5,259 nucleotides of DNA from JAEUSI01 sp036782915 (GTDB lineage: Bacteria; Bacteroidota; Ignavibacteria; Tepidaquicellales; Tepidaquicellaceae), in the NCBI GenBank assembly GCA_036782915.1, contig DAIPYE010000207.1, forward strand, positions 1 through 5,259, written 5' to 3'. Below are positions 1 to 5,259 of this stretch, piece after piece. Numbering within the stretch: the first letter of the stretch is position 1; each line of letters opens with the position of its first letter. The notes beneath the pieces are model-generated. The model worked only from the letters and a program-made list of their open reading frames with translations. It was not told the origin of the DNA and searched no databases. A program made the position numbers and the translations under genes.

Positions 1-550
1 TTGTTACCGGAATTTTTTCAAGCCATTCCGGAATTTCATTTTCAGAAAACTTAATAACTTCTGCTGTAGCCAGACAAAACTGATCTGTTCCAAAATTCAC
101 TTTACCGTTGCTTCTGTCAACAATAAACCCAACCCCGGAGAGTTCAGCTCCTGAATTTTTAACAAGTTCAATGACTTCAAATACACTACCGCCTGTAGTC
201 ACTACATCTTCGCAGACAAGAACTTTTTCTCCTTTACTGATCTCAAAACCTCTACGCAAAGTCATAACTCCGTTTTCTCTTTCGCTGAAAATTGTTCTTG
301 CATTCAGTTGCCTTCCGACTTCAGTTCCGAATACTATTCCTCCGACTGCGGGAGTAATCACAACATCAATATTCTTATCTTTGAATTTTACGGCGATCTC
401 TGATGCAAAAAGCTGATTGTATTCCGGATACTGTAAAACTTTTGCGCATTGAAAATAGTGCGGACTGTGAAATCCTGAAGTCAGTATGAAATGACCTTCA
501 AGCATTGCTCCGGTTTTCTTAAATATTTCTAATACTTCTTCGTTTTTCAA
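1..550 (-). CDS. pyrE: Orotate phosphoribosyltransferase, 3' end cut by window edge
   Basis: The enzyme joins orotate to PRPP to make orotidine 5'-monophosphate, the fifth step of de novo pyrimidine synthesis, in the cytoplasm. Reading the minus strand from 550 gives 183 codons without a stop before the edge; members of the family are usually about 190-215 residues, so only a short tail is missing. The type I phosphoribosyltransferase PRPP loop is clear at residues 110-122 (VLVCEDVVTTGGS, acidic pair E114-D115). TPAVGGIVFG at 66-75 and FSERENGVMTLRRGF at 88-102 supply the other conserved loops, and LTSGFHSPHYFQ at 23-34 is the typical N-terminal orotate-binding region. The start is placed at TTG (548-550): an in-frame TAA lies upstream with no ATG between, and the first ATG (503-505, residue 16) would remove the conserved N-terminal helix. 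No Shine-Dalgarno is visible. It lies 89 bp downstream of murI on the same strand and may be co-transcribed. Identity is firm; the exact start is less so. Confidence 0.95.
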   Translation of the reverse strand, partial: MKNEEVLEIFKKTGAMLEGHFILTSGFHSPHYFQCAKVLQYPEYNQLFASEIAVKFKDKNIDVVITPAVGGIVFGTEVGRQLNARTIFSERENGVMTLRRGFEISKGEKVLVCEDVVTTGGSVFEVIELVKNSGAELSGVGFIVDRSNGKVNFGTDQFCLATAEVIKFSENEIPEWLEKIPVT

Positions 551-592
551 TTTTAAAGTATGGATTATATTTTTTTAAAATAATAATTTATT

Positions 593-613
593 TATGTGTT
601 TTTAAAACACATA
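593..613. repeat. Small AT-rich palindrome between murI and pyrE
   Basis: TATGTGTTTT at 593-602 and AAAACACATA at 604-613 are perfect inverse complements around a single central T, so as RNA the closing pairs would open to leave about 8 bp. The T-rich stretch that follows (614-624) is on the plus strand, where no gene ends. Reading in the direction of murI, the stem is preceded by an A-run and followed by mixed A/T sequence. It could be a weak murI terminator, an mRNA processing or stability element, or chance in AT-rich DNA. Confidence 0.4.
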
Positions 614-639
614 TTTATTTTTTTCTGCACTCAACTCAC

Positions 640-1455
640 TCAGCTTAACTTAACTTTTTTCACATCATGGATAGGCTGACCGAGGAATCTTTCGCTGATC
701 TCTTTAAATTTTTTCTGAAAATCAGTGACGAAGAATTTATGCTGACCGCTTTTTTTCTGAGGATTTAAAAGTTCAAACTGTATAAGTAACCGCTTAACTT
801 CCTTTGCTGCTTCTTCGCCTGAATCTATAAGTTTGATCTTTTTCCCAAGGACTTTTGAAATAGTTTTTTTCAAAATAGGATAGTGAGTACATCCAAGGAT
901 CAGAGTATCAATATTCATTTTTTTAAATTCGTCAAGATATTCTTTAGTAACAAGCTCTGCTACTTTGTTTTCTGTCCAGCCGTCTTCTGCAAGCTGCACG
1001 AATAAGCTGCATGCTTTTGAAAACACTTTTGCATTTCGTTCAAATTTGTGTATCTGAGTTTTATATGCGTAGCTCTGAATTGTCCCCAGCGTTCCTATTA
1101 CACCAATATTAAAATTATCAGTTACTGAAACTGCAGCTTTACTACCGGGCTTTATCACACCGATCACAGGAACATTTGAGATCTTTTTTAAATAAGGAAG
1201 AGCAACTGAAGATGCGGTATTGCAGGCAACAACGATCATTTTAACATTTTTATTCAACAGAAATTTAGTAATCTCCATAGAATATTTTATGACCATTTCC
1301 TTTGATTTAGTCCCGTATGGAAGCCTGGCTGTGTCTCCAAGATAAATTATATTTTCATTTGGAAGAATTTCAAACAATGAACTTGCAACTGTAAGACCTC
1401 CGATACCTGAATCAAACACACCGATCGCGCACTTGGGGGATTTATTTTTTTTCAA
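640..1455 (-). CDS. murI: Glutamate racemase
   Basis: This cofactor-independent racemase interconverts L- and D-glutamate and supplies D-Glu for the peptidoglycan stem peptide in the cytoplasm. At 271 residues it has normal family length. All family signatures are present in order: GVFDSGIGGLTV at 12-23 with catalytic-site D15-S16; GDTARLPYGTKS at 40-51; VACNTASS at 76-83 with the first catalytic cysteine C78; and LGCTHYP at 187-193 with the second, C189, followed by H191. DSGEEAA at 211-217 is the usual C-terminal motif. The start is TTG at 1453-1455, giving a short Lys-rich lead (MKKNKSPK) before the first strand. An in-frame TGA lies upstream with no ATG or GTG between, and the next internal ATG (M54) would delete the active-site Asp, so the non-ATG start is well supported. 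The stop is TGA at 640-642. It lies upstream of pyrE on the same strand; 218 bp separate it from the unrelated gene further upstream. No Bacteroidota-type promoter could be fixed in that gap. Confidence 0.97.
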   Translation of the reverse strand: MKKNKSPKCAIGVFDSGIGGLTVASSLFEILPNENIIYLGDTARLPYGTKSKEMVIKYSMEITKFLLNKNVKMIVVACNTASSVALPYLKKISNVPVIGVIKPGSKAAVSVTDNFNIGVIGTLGTIQSYAYKTQIHKFERNAKVFSKACSLFVQLAEDGWTENKVAELVTKEYLDEFKKMNIDTLILGCTHYPILKKTISKVLGKKIKLIDSGEEAAKEVKRLLIQFELLNPQKKSGQHKFFVTDFQKKFKEISERFLGQPIHDVKKVKLS

Positions 1456-1673
1456 TAAAATTCGGGATTTTAAAATTTCTGCACTTCAAAATAAAGATTT
1501 ATTTGCTTTGTTGAAATGTTAAACGGGGTCATCCGTATTAAACATTTTGAAAAGCTAAATCATTTTTTTGCCTTATAGGTTTTATAGGTTTCAAATGAAA
1601 AATCCGGGTTAAAGTGAAGTGACTCTTCTAAATTGGGGTAGATAATTAACACTTACATCTTCTATTCTCTGAT
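1456..1673. other. Intergenic gap between the 479-residue gene and murI
   Basis: No convincing coding frame is seen in these 218 bp. The gap should hold the end of the upstream minus-strand transcript and the leader or promoter of murI. It contains the long imperfect hairpin at 1501-1560, a two-copy 9-bp direct repeat (TTATAGGTT at 1573-1581 and 1582-1590) and a weak GAAG/CTTC inverted repeat near 1616-1628. No full TTTG / TAnnTTTG promoter was found on the minus strand; the closest -7-like sequence, TATTTTG (complement of about 1486-1492), is one base short of the consensus and lacks a suitable TTTG upstream. Confidence 0.6.
1501..1560. repeat. 60-nt imperfect inverted repeat (22-bp hairpin)
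   Basis: The two halves pair in order. ATTT (1501-1504) pairs with AAAT (1557-1560), and GCTTT (1505-1509) with AAAGC (1551-1555). AAATGTT (1514-1520) pairs with AACATTT (1541-1547), AA (1521-1522) with TT (1538-1539), and ACGG (1523-1526) with CCGT (1533-1536), closing a 6-nt loop GGTCAT. That is 22 Watson-Crick pairs with one 4x3 internal loop and three single-base bulges. A T7 run (1563-1569) follows on the plus strand only, and no plus-strand gene precedes it. On the minus strand, where the neighbouring genes lie, no U-run follows. It therefore does not look like a standard terminator for either neighbour. A leader structure for murI, an mRNA end or stability element, or a copy of a small dispersed palindromic repeat all remain possible. 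Confidence 0.65.
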
Positions 1674-3113
1674 TCAATCATTCTTTGTTTCCTTTATCTT
1701 TTCAAGCAGCCATTTCTTATTTACCAGTGATACATTCATGTTAACTTCATTTTCCAGTTGACGGATTCCTGATCTGTCAATTCCGTTAATATTATTTTTC
1801 AAATCAAAAATTCTTTTCGTATATGAAATGTAATCGCTCAATTGCTTTCGAACCGTATCATGAACAAGCTTATTCTCATTAACAAAATGTCTGTATCTGT
1901 CAATATGAAAATAAAACGATTCCCCTTCATTGAGTTCAAAATAGATTTTTAAATACAGTGACTTTATCTGCTGTTTAAATGAGAAATCTTCTGTTTCAAC
2001 CAAAGACAGTTCATTCAGAGAATTGTCATAATTTTTTTTGTTGTAAAAAATTAAAGCCCGGCAAAAATGAATAGTTGGAATCTTGAATTCGGATTTCAAT
2101 TCATCCGAATATTTTTCTATAAAGTCTTCAATCCATTTGCCTTTATTTATGTCCAGTCCTGTGATGACTATATTCATGAATTGTATATGAGGTATAAATC
2201 CACGTGAACTCCTGTAAAGACCTTTTTCTAATGAAGTCTTTGAGATGTCAAACTGCTCTTTTATGTAACTAAAATCTCCCGACAAAACCTTAATGTAAGA
2301 GAAATTTGTCAGAACAGTAAAAATACTTTGCCAGTCTTTTTCAGAAATATGATTCAGATTCTTTTCTGTAAATTCTTTAAGCAAACGAAAATGTTCTTCA
2401 CTTTCATCTTTTATTATTTTGTAAAGGTAGTAGAAAACTTTAATATAAGGAATTTCCAAAAGTTGTTTGTCTTTCTGAAGTATGTTTCCAATTTCATTTT
2501 CAAATCTTATTCCATTTCCCGAATCATGTATGATCTTTTTCCTGTTAATAGTTTCGGCGTTATAGTATGTAAACTTTATTAAGAAAAAAATGACTAACTG
2601 CTCTATGATCTTTTCCGCTGATTCGTCTTTCTTTATGTATAAGTCTTTATTCCTTGTAATAAATTTTTTATGCTCACTCTCCAGTTCATACACATTGTAA
2701 TAATATTCTCCGTCCTTAATTTCAATTTTAGAAAGCAACCCGCTTATAAGTTTCTTCTGCTTCAGAAACTGGTCAGGAATATTCCTCATGTTCAGTTCAG
2801 AAAGCAGACCCTTTCTGAATTTTATTTTATCAGCCTTGTAATTTTTAATTGAGAGAAATTCCTCAGCGAGTCTCATAAGGTCGGAGTAGATATTTCTGTT
2901 CAGAGCATCATTAAATTTCTTACCGGGATAAAGTTTTGAAAATATTTCCTCTTTAGTTTTATCAAAAGCCGGGAAGCTTCCGAGAATAATATCAGAAAGA
3001 CTTATCAGAACTTTCTCATTATTAAAGTATGGCGACTTCACAAATGAAAGAAATTCTTTCAGCTCTTTCTTTGAAAAACTCTTTAAAAGTTTTATTAGAG
3101 AAGTATCTTTCAC
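1674..3113 (-). CDS. Uncharacterised helix-rich protein, possibly TPR-like
   Basis: I do not recognise this 479-residue protein with confidence. It is rich in Lys, Glu, Ile, Leu, Phe and Tyr, has no signal peptide or clear membrane segment, and looks cytoplasmic and almost entirely alpha-helical. The N-terminus (residues 5-35, LIKLLKSFSKKELKEFLSF followed by VKSPYFNNEK) resembles the opening of hypothetical proteins I recall from Bacteroidota and Ignavibacteria, with an F-x-x-F-V-x-S-P-[YF]-F pattern; this is memory, not a search result. Residues about 345-400, with RALIFYNKKNYDNSLNELS and a following helix pair, resemble a degenerate tetratricopeptide hairpin, so an alpha-solenoid scaffold is plausible. 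No catalytic motif was found. The start is GTG at 3111-3113: an in-frame TAA lies 15 nt upstream with no ATG between, and the first internal Met is residue 80. No Shine-Dalgarno is visible. The stop is TGA at 1674-1676. It is transcribed away from the secreted-protein genes to its right, with a 498-bp divergent gap, so a functional link is not implied. Confidence 0.85.
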   Translation of the reverse strand: MKDTSLIKLLKSFSKKELKEFLSFVKSPYFNNEKVLISLSDIILGSFPAFDKTKEEIFSKLYPGKKFNDALNRNIYSDLMRLAEEFLSIKNYKADKIKFRKGLLSELNMRNIPDQFLKQKKLISGLLSKIEIKDGEYYYNVYELESEHKKFITRNKDLYIKKDESAEKIIEQLVIFFLIKFTYYNAETINRKKIIHDSGNGIRFENEIGNILQKDKQLLEIPYIKVFYYLYKIIKDESEEHFRLLKEFTEKNLNHISEKDWQSIFTVLTNFSYIKVLSGDFSYIKEQFDISKTSLEKGLYRSSRGFIPHIQFMNIVITGLDINKGKWIEDFIEKYSDELKSEFKIPTIHFCRALIFYNKKNYDNSLNELSLVETEDFSFKQQIKSLYLKIYFELNEGESFYFHIDRYRHFVNENKLVHDTVRKQLSDYISYTKRIFDLKNNINGIDRSGIRQLENEVNMNVSLVNKKWLLEKIKETKND

Positions 3114-3171
3114 GCAGCTTTTATTTATTTAATTTACAATATGTTGACCGCTTCTATTTTGAAAGCAAAAG

Positions 3172-3265
3172 TTTGCCATGAACTTCACAAATTGCCACGA
3201 ATTTATAAAATTATTTTAAGGATCCGAAAAATAATTCGCGAAAATTAGTGGAAACTCATGGTGAA
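3172..3265. repeat. Imperfect palindrome, CACGAATT-type intergenic repeat
   Basis: The left arm (3172-3203) contains GCCATGA, CAC, AATT and CGAATT. The right arm (3233-3265) contains AATTCG, AATT, GTG and TCATGGT in mirrored order. Main paired blocks are 3198-3203 with 3233-3238, 3190-3193 with 3243-3246, 3186-3188 with 3248-3250, and 3175-3181 with 3256-3262 (last pair G-U), about 23 Watson-Crick pairs plus a few G-U pairs when flanking pairs are included. The 29-nt centre holds a second AT palindrome, TAAAATTATTTTA (3206-3218). The wording (CCACGAATT, ATTCGCGAAAATTAGTGG) resembles dispersed intergenic repeats of the form ATTCGTGGC / GCCACGAAT that I recall from many environmental bacterial genomes. 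The mismatches suggest an old, decaying copy; this is inference. Confidence 0.6.
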
Positions 3266-3412
3266 AAAAAGCTCCAAAATTCAAAAAGGTCAGTTTGAGT
3301 AATTTAGAATCCTGTCATTACAAAAAAAATCCTAAAACTGATATTTATTGCAAAAAACCGCATATTTTCTATGCAATTGATTTTTCTCATCCTACATTTA
3401 ACAAAATCTCTC

Positions 3413-3444
3413 TTTGTAATTAAGAATGCTTCATAATATTTTTG
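3413..3444 (+). promoter_or_regulatory. Bacteroidota-type promoter for the secreted-protein genes
   Basis: TTTG at 3413-3416 and TATTTTTG at 3437-3444 match the -33 (TTTG) and -7 (TAnnTTTG) elements used by the primary sigma factor of Bacteroidota and relatives, with a 20-nt spacer that fits the usual 19-21. Transcription would start a few bases after the second box, near 3449, giving a leader of about 160 nt before the ATG at 3612. Both boxes match fully, but AT-rich DNA makes chance matches possible. Confidence 0.6.
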
Positions 3445-3448
3445 TAAC

Positions 3449-3567
3449 AGATTTTATAAACTGTGAGAGAATATAGAACTTATCGAAAGCATTTACCAAA
3501 ACAACCTCTCTCACAGGTTACGGACCGAAATTTGAATAATCTATTTGAAAAGTAGGTCCGGTTTTTA
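3449..3567 (+). ncRNA. Candidate structured leader RNA or attenuator
   Basis: Directly downstream of the predicted promoter, CTGTGAGAGA (3461-3470) and TCTCTCACAG (3507-3516) form a perfect 10-bp helix enclosing 36 nt. Four bases later CGGACC (3521-3526) pairs with GGTCCG (3555-3560) around a 28-nt loop, and GTTTTTAAAA follows, which resembles a weak intrinsic terminator. The order promoter, closed helix domain, terminator-like hairpin, then coding region is the layout of a cis-regulatory leader or of a short independent RNA. I could not match it to a known riboswitch class. The terminator stem is short and its loop long, so the regulatory role is inference. Confidence 0.4.
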
Positions 3568-3599
3568 AAACAAACCTTTTATAAATTAAACATCAAGTC

Positions 3600-3604
3600 A
3601 GGAG
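3600..3604 (+). promoter_or_regulatory. Shine-Dalgarno site AGGAG
   Basis: AGGAG ends 7 nt before the ATG at 3612, a good anti-16S match at good spacing, and fixes that start. It stands out because none of the other genes here has a visible site of this kind. Confidence 0.8.
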
Positions 3605-3611
3605 AAAAAAA

Positions 3612-4964
3612 ATGAAAATCAAATTAATTTTACTCATTTTGTTGTTTATGCGTTCTGTATGTCATTCTCAAACATGGGAGTCATATGCAACAATTCAGGG
3701 GTCAGGCACTACATCCATGCAGATGAGTTCAAACGGAGATTTATTTTTTACTACTGCAAGTTATAATTATAATATTCCGGGCGGACAAACTGCGGGAGTT
3801 TATAGAATTTTAAATGGATCGTTCCTTACAGCACAGATAAATCCGACCGGAGGGACAGGTTTCAATGCAAGAACAATTGAGACTGAAGGGGATTTAACTT
3901 TTGTTTCTTTCTGGGGAAATCCGTCCACAACGACAGAGACATTATACCGTTCCACAAACAAGGGCGATAGCTGGAGTACTTCATTTACTATCGGATTGTC
4001 AAATAATATTTTTTCCATAAAGGCGGATCCCGATAACAATAATGTTCTGATCGGAGCAAGAAACGGAGTTTATAAAAGTACAAATAACGGATTGAGTTTT
4101 ACTTTATCAAATACAGGTATGGCTTCAAACTCCTGGACTTATGATATTGAAAAAGTTGGTTCTAAATATCTTGCAGCAACATCGAATGGATTATATCAAA
4201 GTACAAATAATGGGGATTTATGGACAAATACAATCGGTATTCCTATTACCGACACTTCTAAGACATTAGCTGTAATACCATCTGCAACAGGTGATAAAAT
4301 TATCGCCGGAACAGAAGATGGCAATATTTATATATCGGATGATGATCTTTTTCAATATGAATTGCTGTTTGGATTTGAAAATTCAGATATAATTGCAATG
4401 CTTGTCTTACTTGGAATTCAACCGACAGAATTTAATTTATTTGCTTCTGCATTTCCCATGAATTTAGATGTACTCGGAAACGGACTTTACTATTCATATA
4501 ATGGAGGGACAAACTGGAGTAATTTCGGATCGGGCATTCCGTCTCCTTACAAAATTTCAGCTTTAGGCGGAAAAATTAGTGGCAGCACTATTACAATGTA
4601 TGCCGGTTCATTTGAAAATACTTCAAATGGCGTGAAAATATATAAAACAAGTTATACAGTAGGAATTAAAAATCTCTCCTCTGCAATACCGGAAAATTTC
4701 ACATTGCATCAGAATTATCCCAATCCTTTTAATCCTTCTACTAAAATAAAATTCGAAATTCAAAAAGCTTCGGATGTAAAATTAGTTGTGTATAACTCTC
4801 TCGGGAAGGAAATATCTACATTAGTAAATGAAAAGCTCAATGCAGGAACTTATGAAACAGATTTTAACGCTGCAGATTACAATTCGGGAGTATACTTTTA
4901 TAAACTTTTCATCAGCGGTGAACAGAGTTTTGTTGAAACTAGAAAGATGATCTTAACAAAATAA
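3612..4964 (+). CDS. Secreted Asp-box beta-propeller protein with T9SS sorting domain
   Basis: This 450-residue protein is predicted to cross the inner membrane by Sec and be exported or attached at the surface by the type IX secretion system. Residues 1-19 form a signal peptide (charged MKIK, hydrophobic LILLILLFM) with probable cleavage before Q20. C17 does not sit in a lipobox, so it is not an obvious lipoprotein. The middle has repeated Asp-box-like turns at residues 114 (STNKGDSW), 156 (STNNGLSF), 197 (STNNGDLW) and 295 (SYNGGTNW), with a degenerate one near 242 (SDDDLFQY). The 41-53 residue spacing fits blades of a BNR/sialidase-like beta-propeller. Residues about 360-450 are a T9SS type A C-terminal sorting domain, with FTLHQNYPNPFNPST then beta-strands ending KMILTK. 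No sialidase catalytic residues or other enzymatic motif can be assigned, so the role is probably binding or structural. The ATG follows a strong AGGAG site. The next gene, 33 bp downstream, is a paralogue. Confidence 0.88.
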   Translation: MKIKLILLILLFMRSVCHSQTWESYATIQGSGTTSMQMSSNGDLFFTTASYNYNIPGGQTAGVYRILNGSFLTAQINPTGGTGFNARTIETEGDLTFVSFWGNPSTTTETLYRSTNKGDSWSTSFTIGLSNNIFSIKADPDNNNVLIGARNGVYKSTNNGLSFTLSNTGMASNSWTYDIEKVGSKYLAATSNGLYQSTNNGDLWTNTIGIPITDTSKTLAVIPSATGDKIIAGTEDGNIYISDDDLFQYELLFGFENSDIIAMLVLLGIQPTEFNLFASAFPMNLDVLGNGLYYSYNGGTNWSNFGSGIPSPYKISALGGKISGSTITMYAGSFENTSNGVKIYKTSYTVGIKNLSSAIPENFTLHQNYPNPFNPSTKIKFEIQKASDVKLVVYNSLGKEISTLVNEKLNAGTYETDFNAADYNSGVYFYKLFISGEQSFVETRKMILTK

Positions 4965-4997
4965 AATTATGATTTGGTAAACTTAAACTAAACAAAT
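4965..4997 (+). other. Short intergenic spacer between tandem paralogues
   Basis: These 33 AT-rich bases contain no hairpin, T-run or promoter that I can see, and no Shine-Dalgarno before the next ATG. The short gap without a terminator suggests co-transcription of the two secreted-protein genes. Confidence 0.6.
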
Positions 4998-5259
4998 ATG
5001 AAAAAATTAATTTTAATCTTATTATTTTTAGTTTCATTAAGCGAAACAACATTTTCACAAAGCTGGCAGACTGAAGCCGGCTTGTCCGGAACAGGTATTA
5101 CAAAGTTAGAAGTTAGTCCCCTAACAGGTACTTTGTTTGCATCCACATCAAGCTTTAGTTATCCTACAGGCGGCACCGGAGCTATTTACAGAAAACCACT
5201 TTCCTCTTTTTTTTATAACCAGGTAAATCCCGAACCCGGGATAATGTATGTCATAAGAA
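4998..5259 (+). CDS. Secreted protein, paralogue of upstream gene, 3' end cut by window edge
   Basis: An open frame from ATG 4998 runs off the right edge after 87 codons. Residues 1-20 are a signal peptide (MKK, then LILILLFLVSL, ending ETTFS) with likely cleavage before Q21. The mature N-terminus follows the upstream protein closely: QSWQTEAGLSGTG against QTWESYATIQGSG, then a LFAST / LFFTT strand, a PTGGTGAIYR / PGGQTAGVYR turn, and SFFYNQVNP / SFLTAQINP. The two are therefore paralogues, probably from tandem duplication followed by strong divergence. By analogy the missing part should contain Asp-box propeller blades and a C-terminal T9SS sorting domain, but none of that is in view. No Shine-Dalgarno is visible; translation may depend on the upstream gene's transcript or on A-rich initiation as is common in this group. 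Confidence 0.85.
   Translation, partial: MKKLILILLFLVSLSETTFSQSWQTEAGLSGTGITKLEVSPLTGTLFASTSSFSYPTGGTGAIYRKPLSSFFYNQVNPEPGIMYVIR

Larger units (their letters stand above)
3114..3611. other. Divergent intergenic region
   Basis: These 498 bp separate the minus-strand 479-residue gene from the plus-strand secreted-protein genes and contain no credible coding frame. In order they hold a roughly 94-bp imperfect palindrome (3172-3265), a stretch of AT-rich sequence with no clear signal (3266-3412), a Bacteroidota-type promoter (3413-3444) and a leader able to fold into two helices (from about 3449), ending in a good ribosome binding site. No confident promoter for the minus-strand gene was found. 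Confidence 0.7.

Noticed and set aside
108..416. Plus-strand 102-codon open frame
   Set aside because: It lies wholly inside pyrE on the opposite strand, and its low-complexity Ser/Thr/Pro-rich translation has no recognisable motif.
593..624. Intrinsic terminator from the palindrome plus T-rich tract
   Set aside because: The T-rich side is on the plus strand, where no gene ends; the stem is nearly all A/T with a one-base centre.
1573..1590. Two tandem copies of TTATAGGTT as a regulatory or CRISPR-like repeat
   Set aside because: There are only two 9-bp units with no spacer; this is compatible with simple slippage in AT-rich DNA.
2328..2852. Plus-strand open frames at 2328-2582 and 2670-2852
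   Set aside because: Both are antisense to the 479-residue gene; their Phe/Ile/Val-rich translations come from the AT-rich complement of Lys/Glu-rich codons.
3530..3549. Direct repeat ATTTGAA (3530-3536 and 3543-3549) as an operator
   Set aside because: It is short and AT-rich, lies within the loop of the candidate leader hairpin, and is likely to be chance.
3461..3560. Assignment of the leader to a known riboswitch (TPP, SAM, cobalamin, c-di-GMP)
   Set aside because: I could not find the conserved core sequences of these classes, so no family name is given.
3659..3665. Lipoprotein cysteine (C17) in the first secreted protein
   Set aside because: The preceding residues RSV do not form a lipobox, and the following SQ fits signal peptidase I cleavage better.
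3800..4039. Minus-strand 79-codon open frame
   Set aside because: It is antisense to the well-supported T9SS propeller gene and has no motif or upstream signal.

Overview
The window is AT-rich and most likely from a chromosome of the Bacteroidota/Ignavibacteriota (FCB) group. Three things point there. The + strand protein ends in a type IX secretion (T9SS) C-terminal sorting domain with the QNYPNPFNPST signature that is very common in Ignavibacteria and relatives. Both secreted proteins have a Gln at the predicted signal peptidase cleavage site. The one clear promoter has the TTTG / TAnnTTTG form used by the primary sigma factor of this group instead of -35/-10 boxes. This assignment is inferred from motifs; no marker gene is present.

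Left part (1-1455, minus strand): a nearly complete pyrE (orotate phosphoribosyltransferase, pyrimidine synthesis) runs off the left edge, with murI (glutamate racemase, D-glutamate for peptidoglycan) upstream of it. Both are housekeeping genes, read right to left, 89 bp apart. Middle (1674-3113, minus strand): a 479-residue, helix-rich, Lys/Glu-rich cytoplasmic protein that I do not recognise with confidence. All three minus-strand genes appear to start at non-ATG codons (TTG, TTG, GTG).

Right part (3612-5259, plus strand): two tandem paralogous secreted proteins. The first is complete: signal peptide, an Asp-box (BNR-like) beta-propeller and a T9SS sorting domain. The second is cut by the window edge and is visibly similar at its N-terminus. 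They are 33 bp apart and probably co-transcribed from a promoter about 170 bp upstream of the first, whose leader can fold into two helices, the second followed by a T-run.

The gaps hold most of the unexplained structure. 1456-1673 has a 60-nt imperfect hairpin with 22 base pairs. 3114-3611 has a roughly 94-bp imperfect palindrome resembling a decayed CACGAATT-type intergenic repeat, followed by the promoter and structured leader. 551-639 has a small AT-rich palindrome. No tRNA, rRNA, CRISPR array, transposase or defence gene is visible. Gene content is ordinary; the points worth checking are the candidate leader RNA, the two intergenic inverted repeats and the tandem T9SS paralogues.
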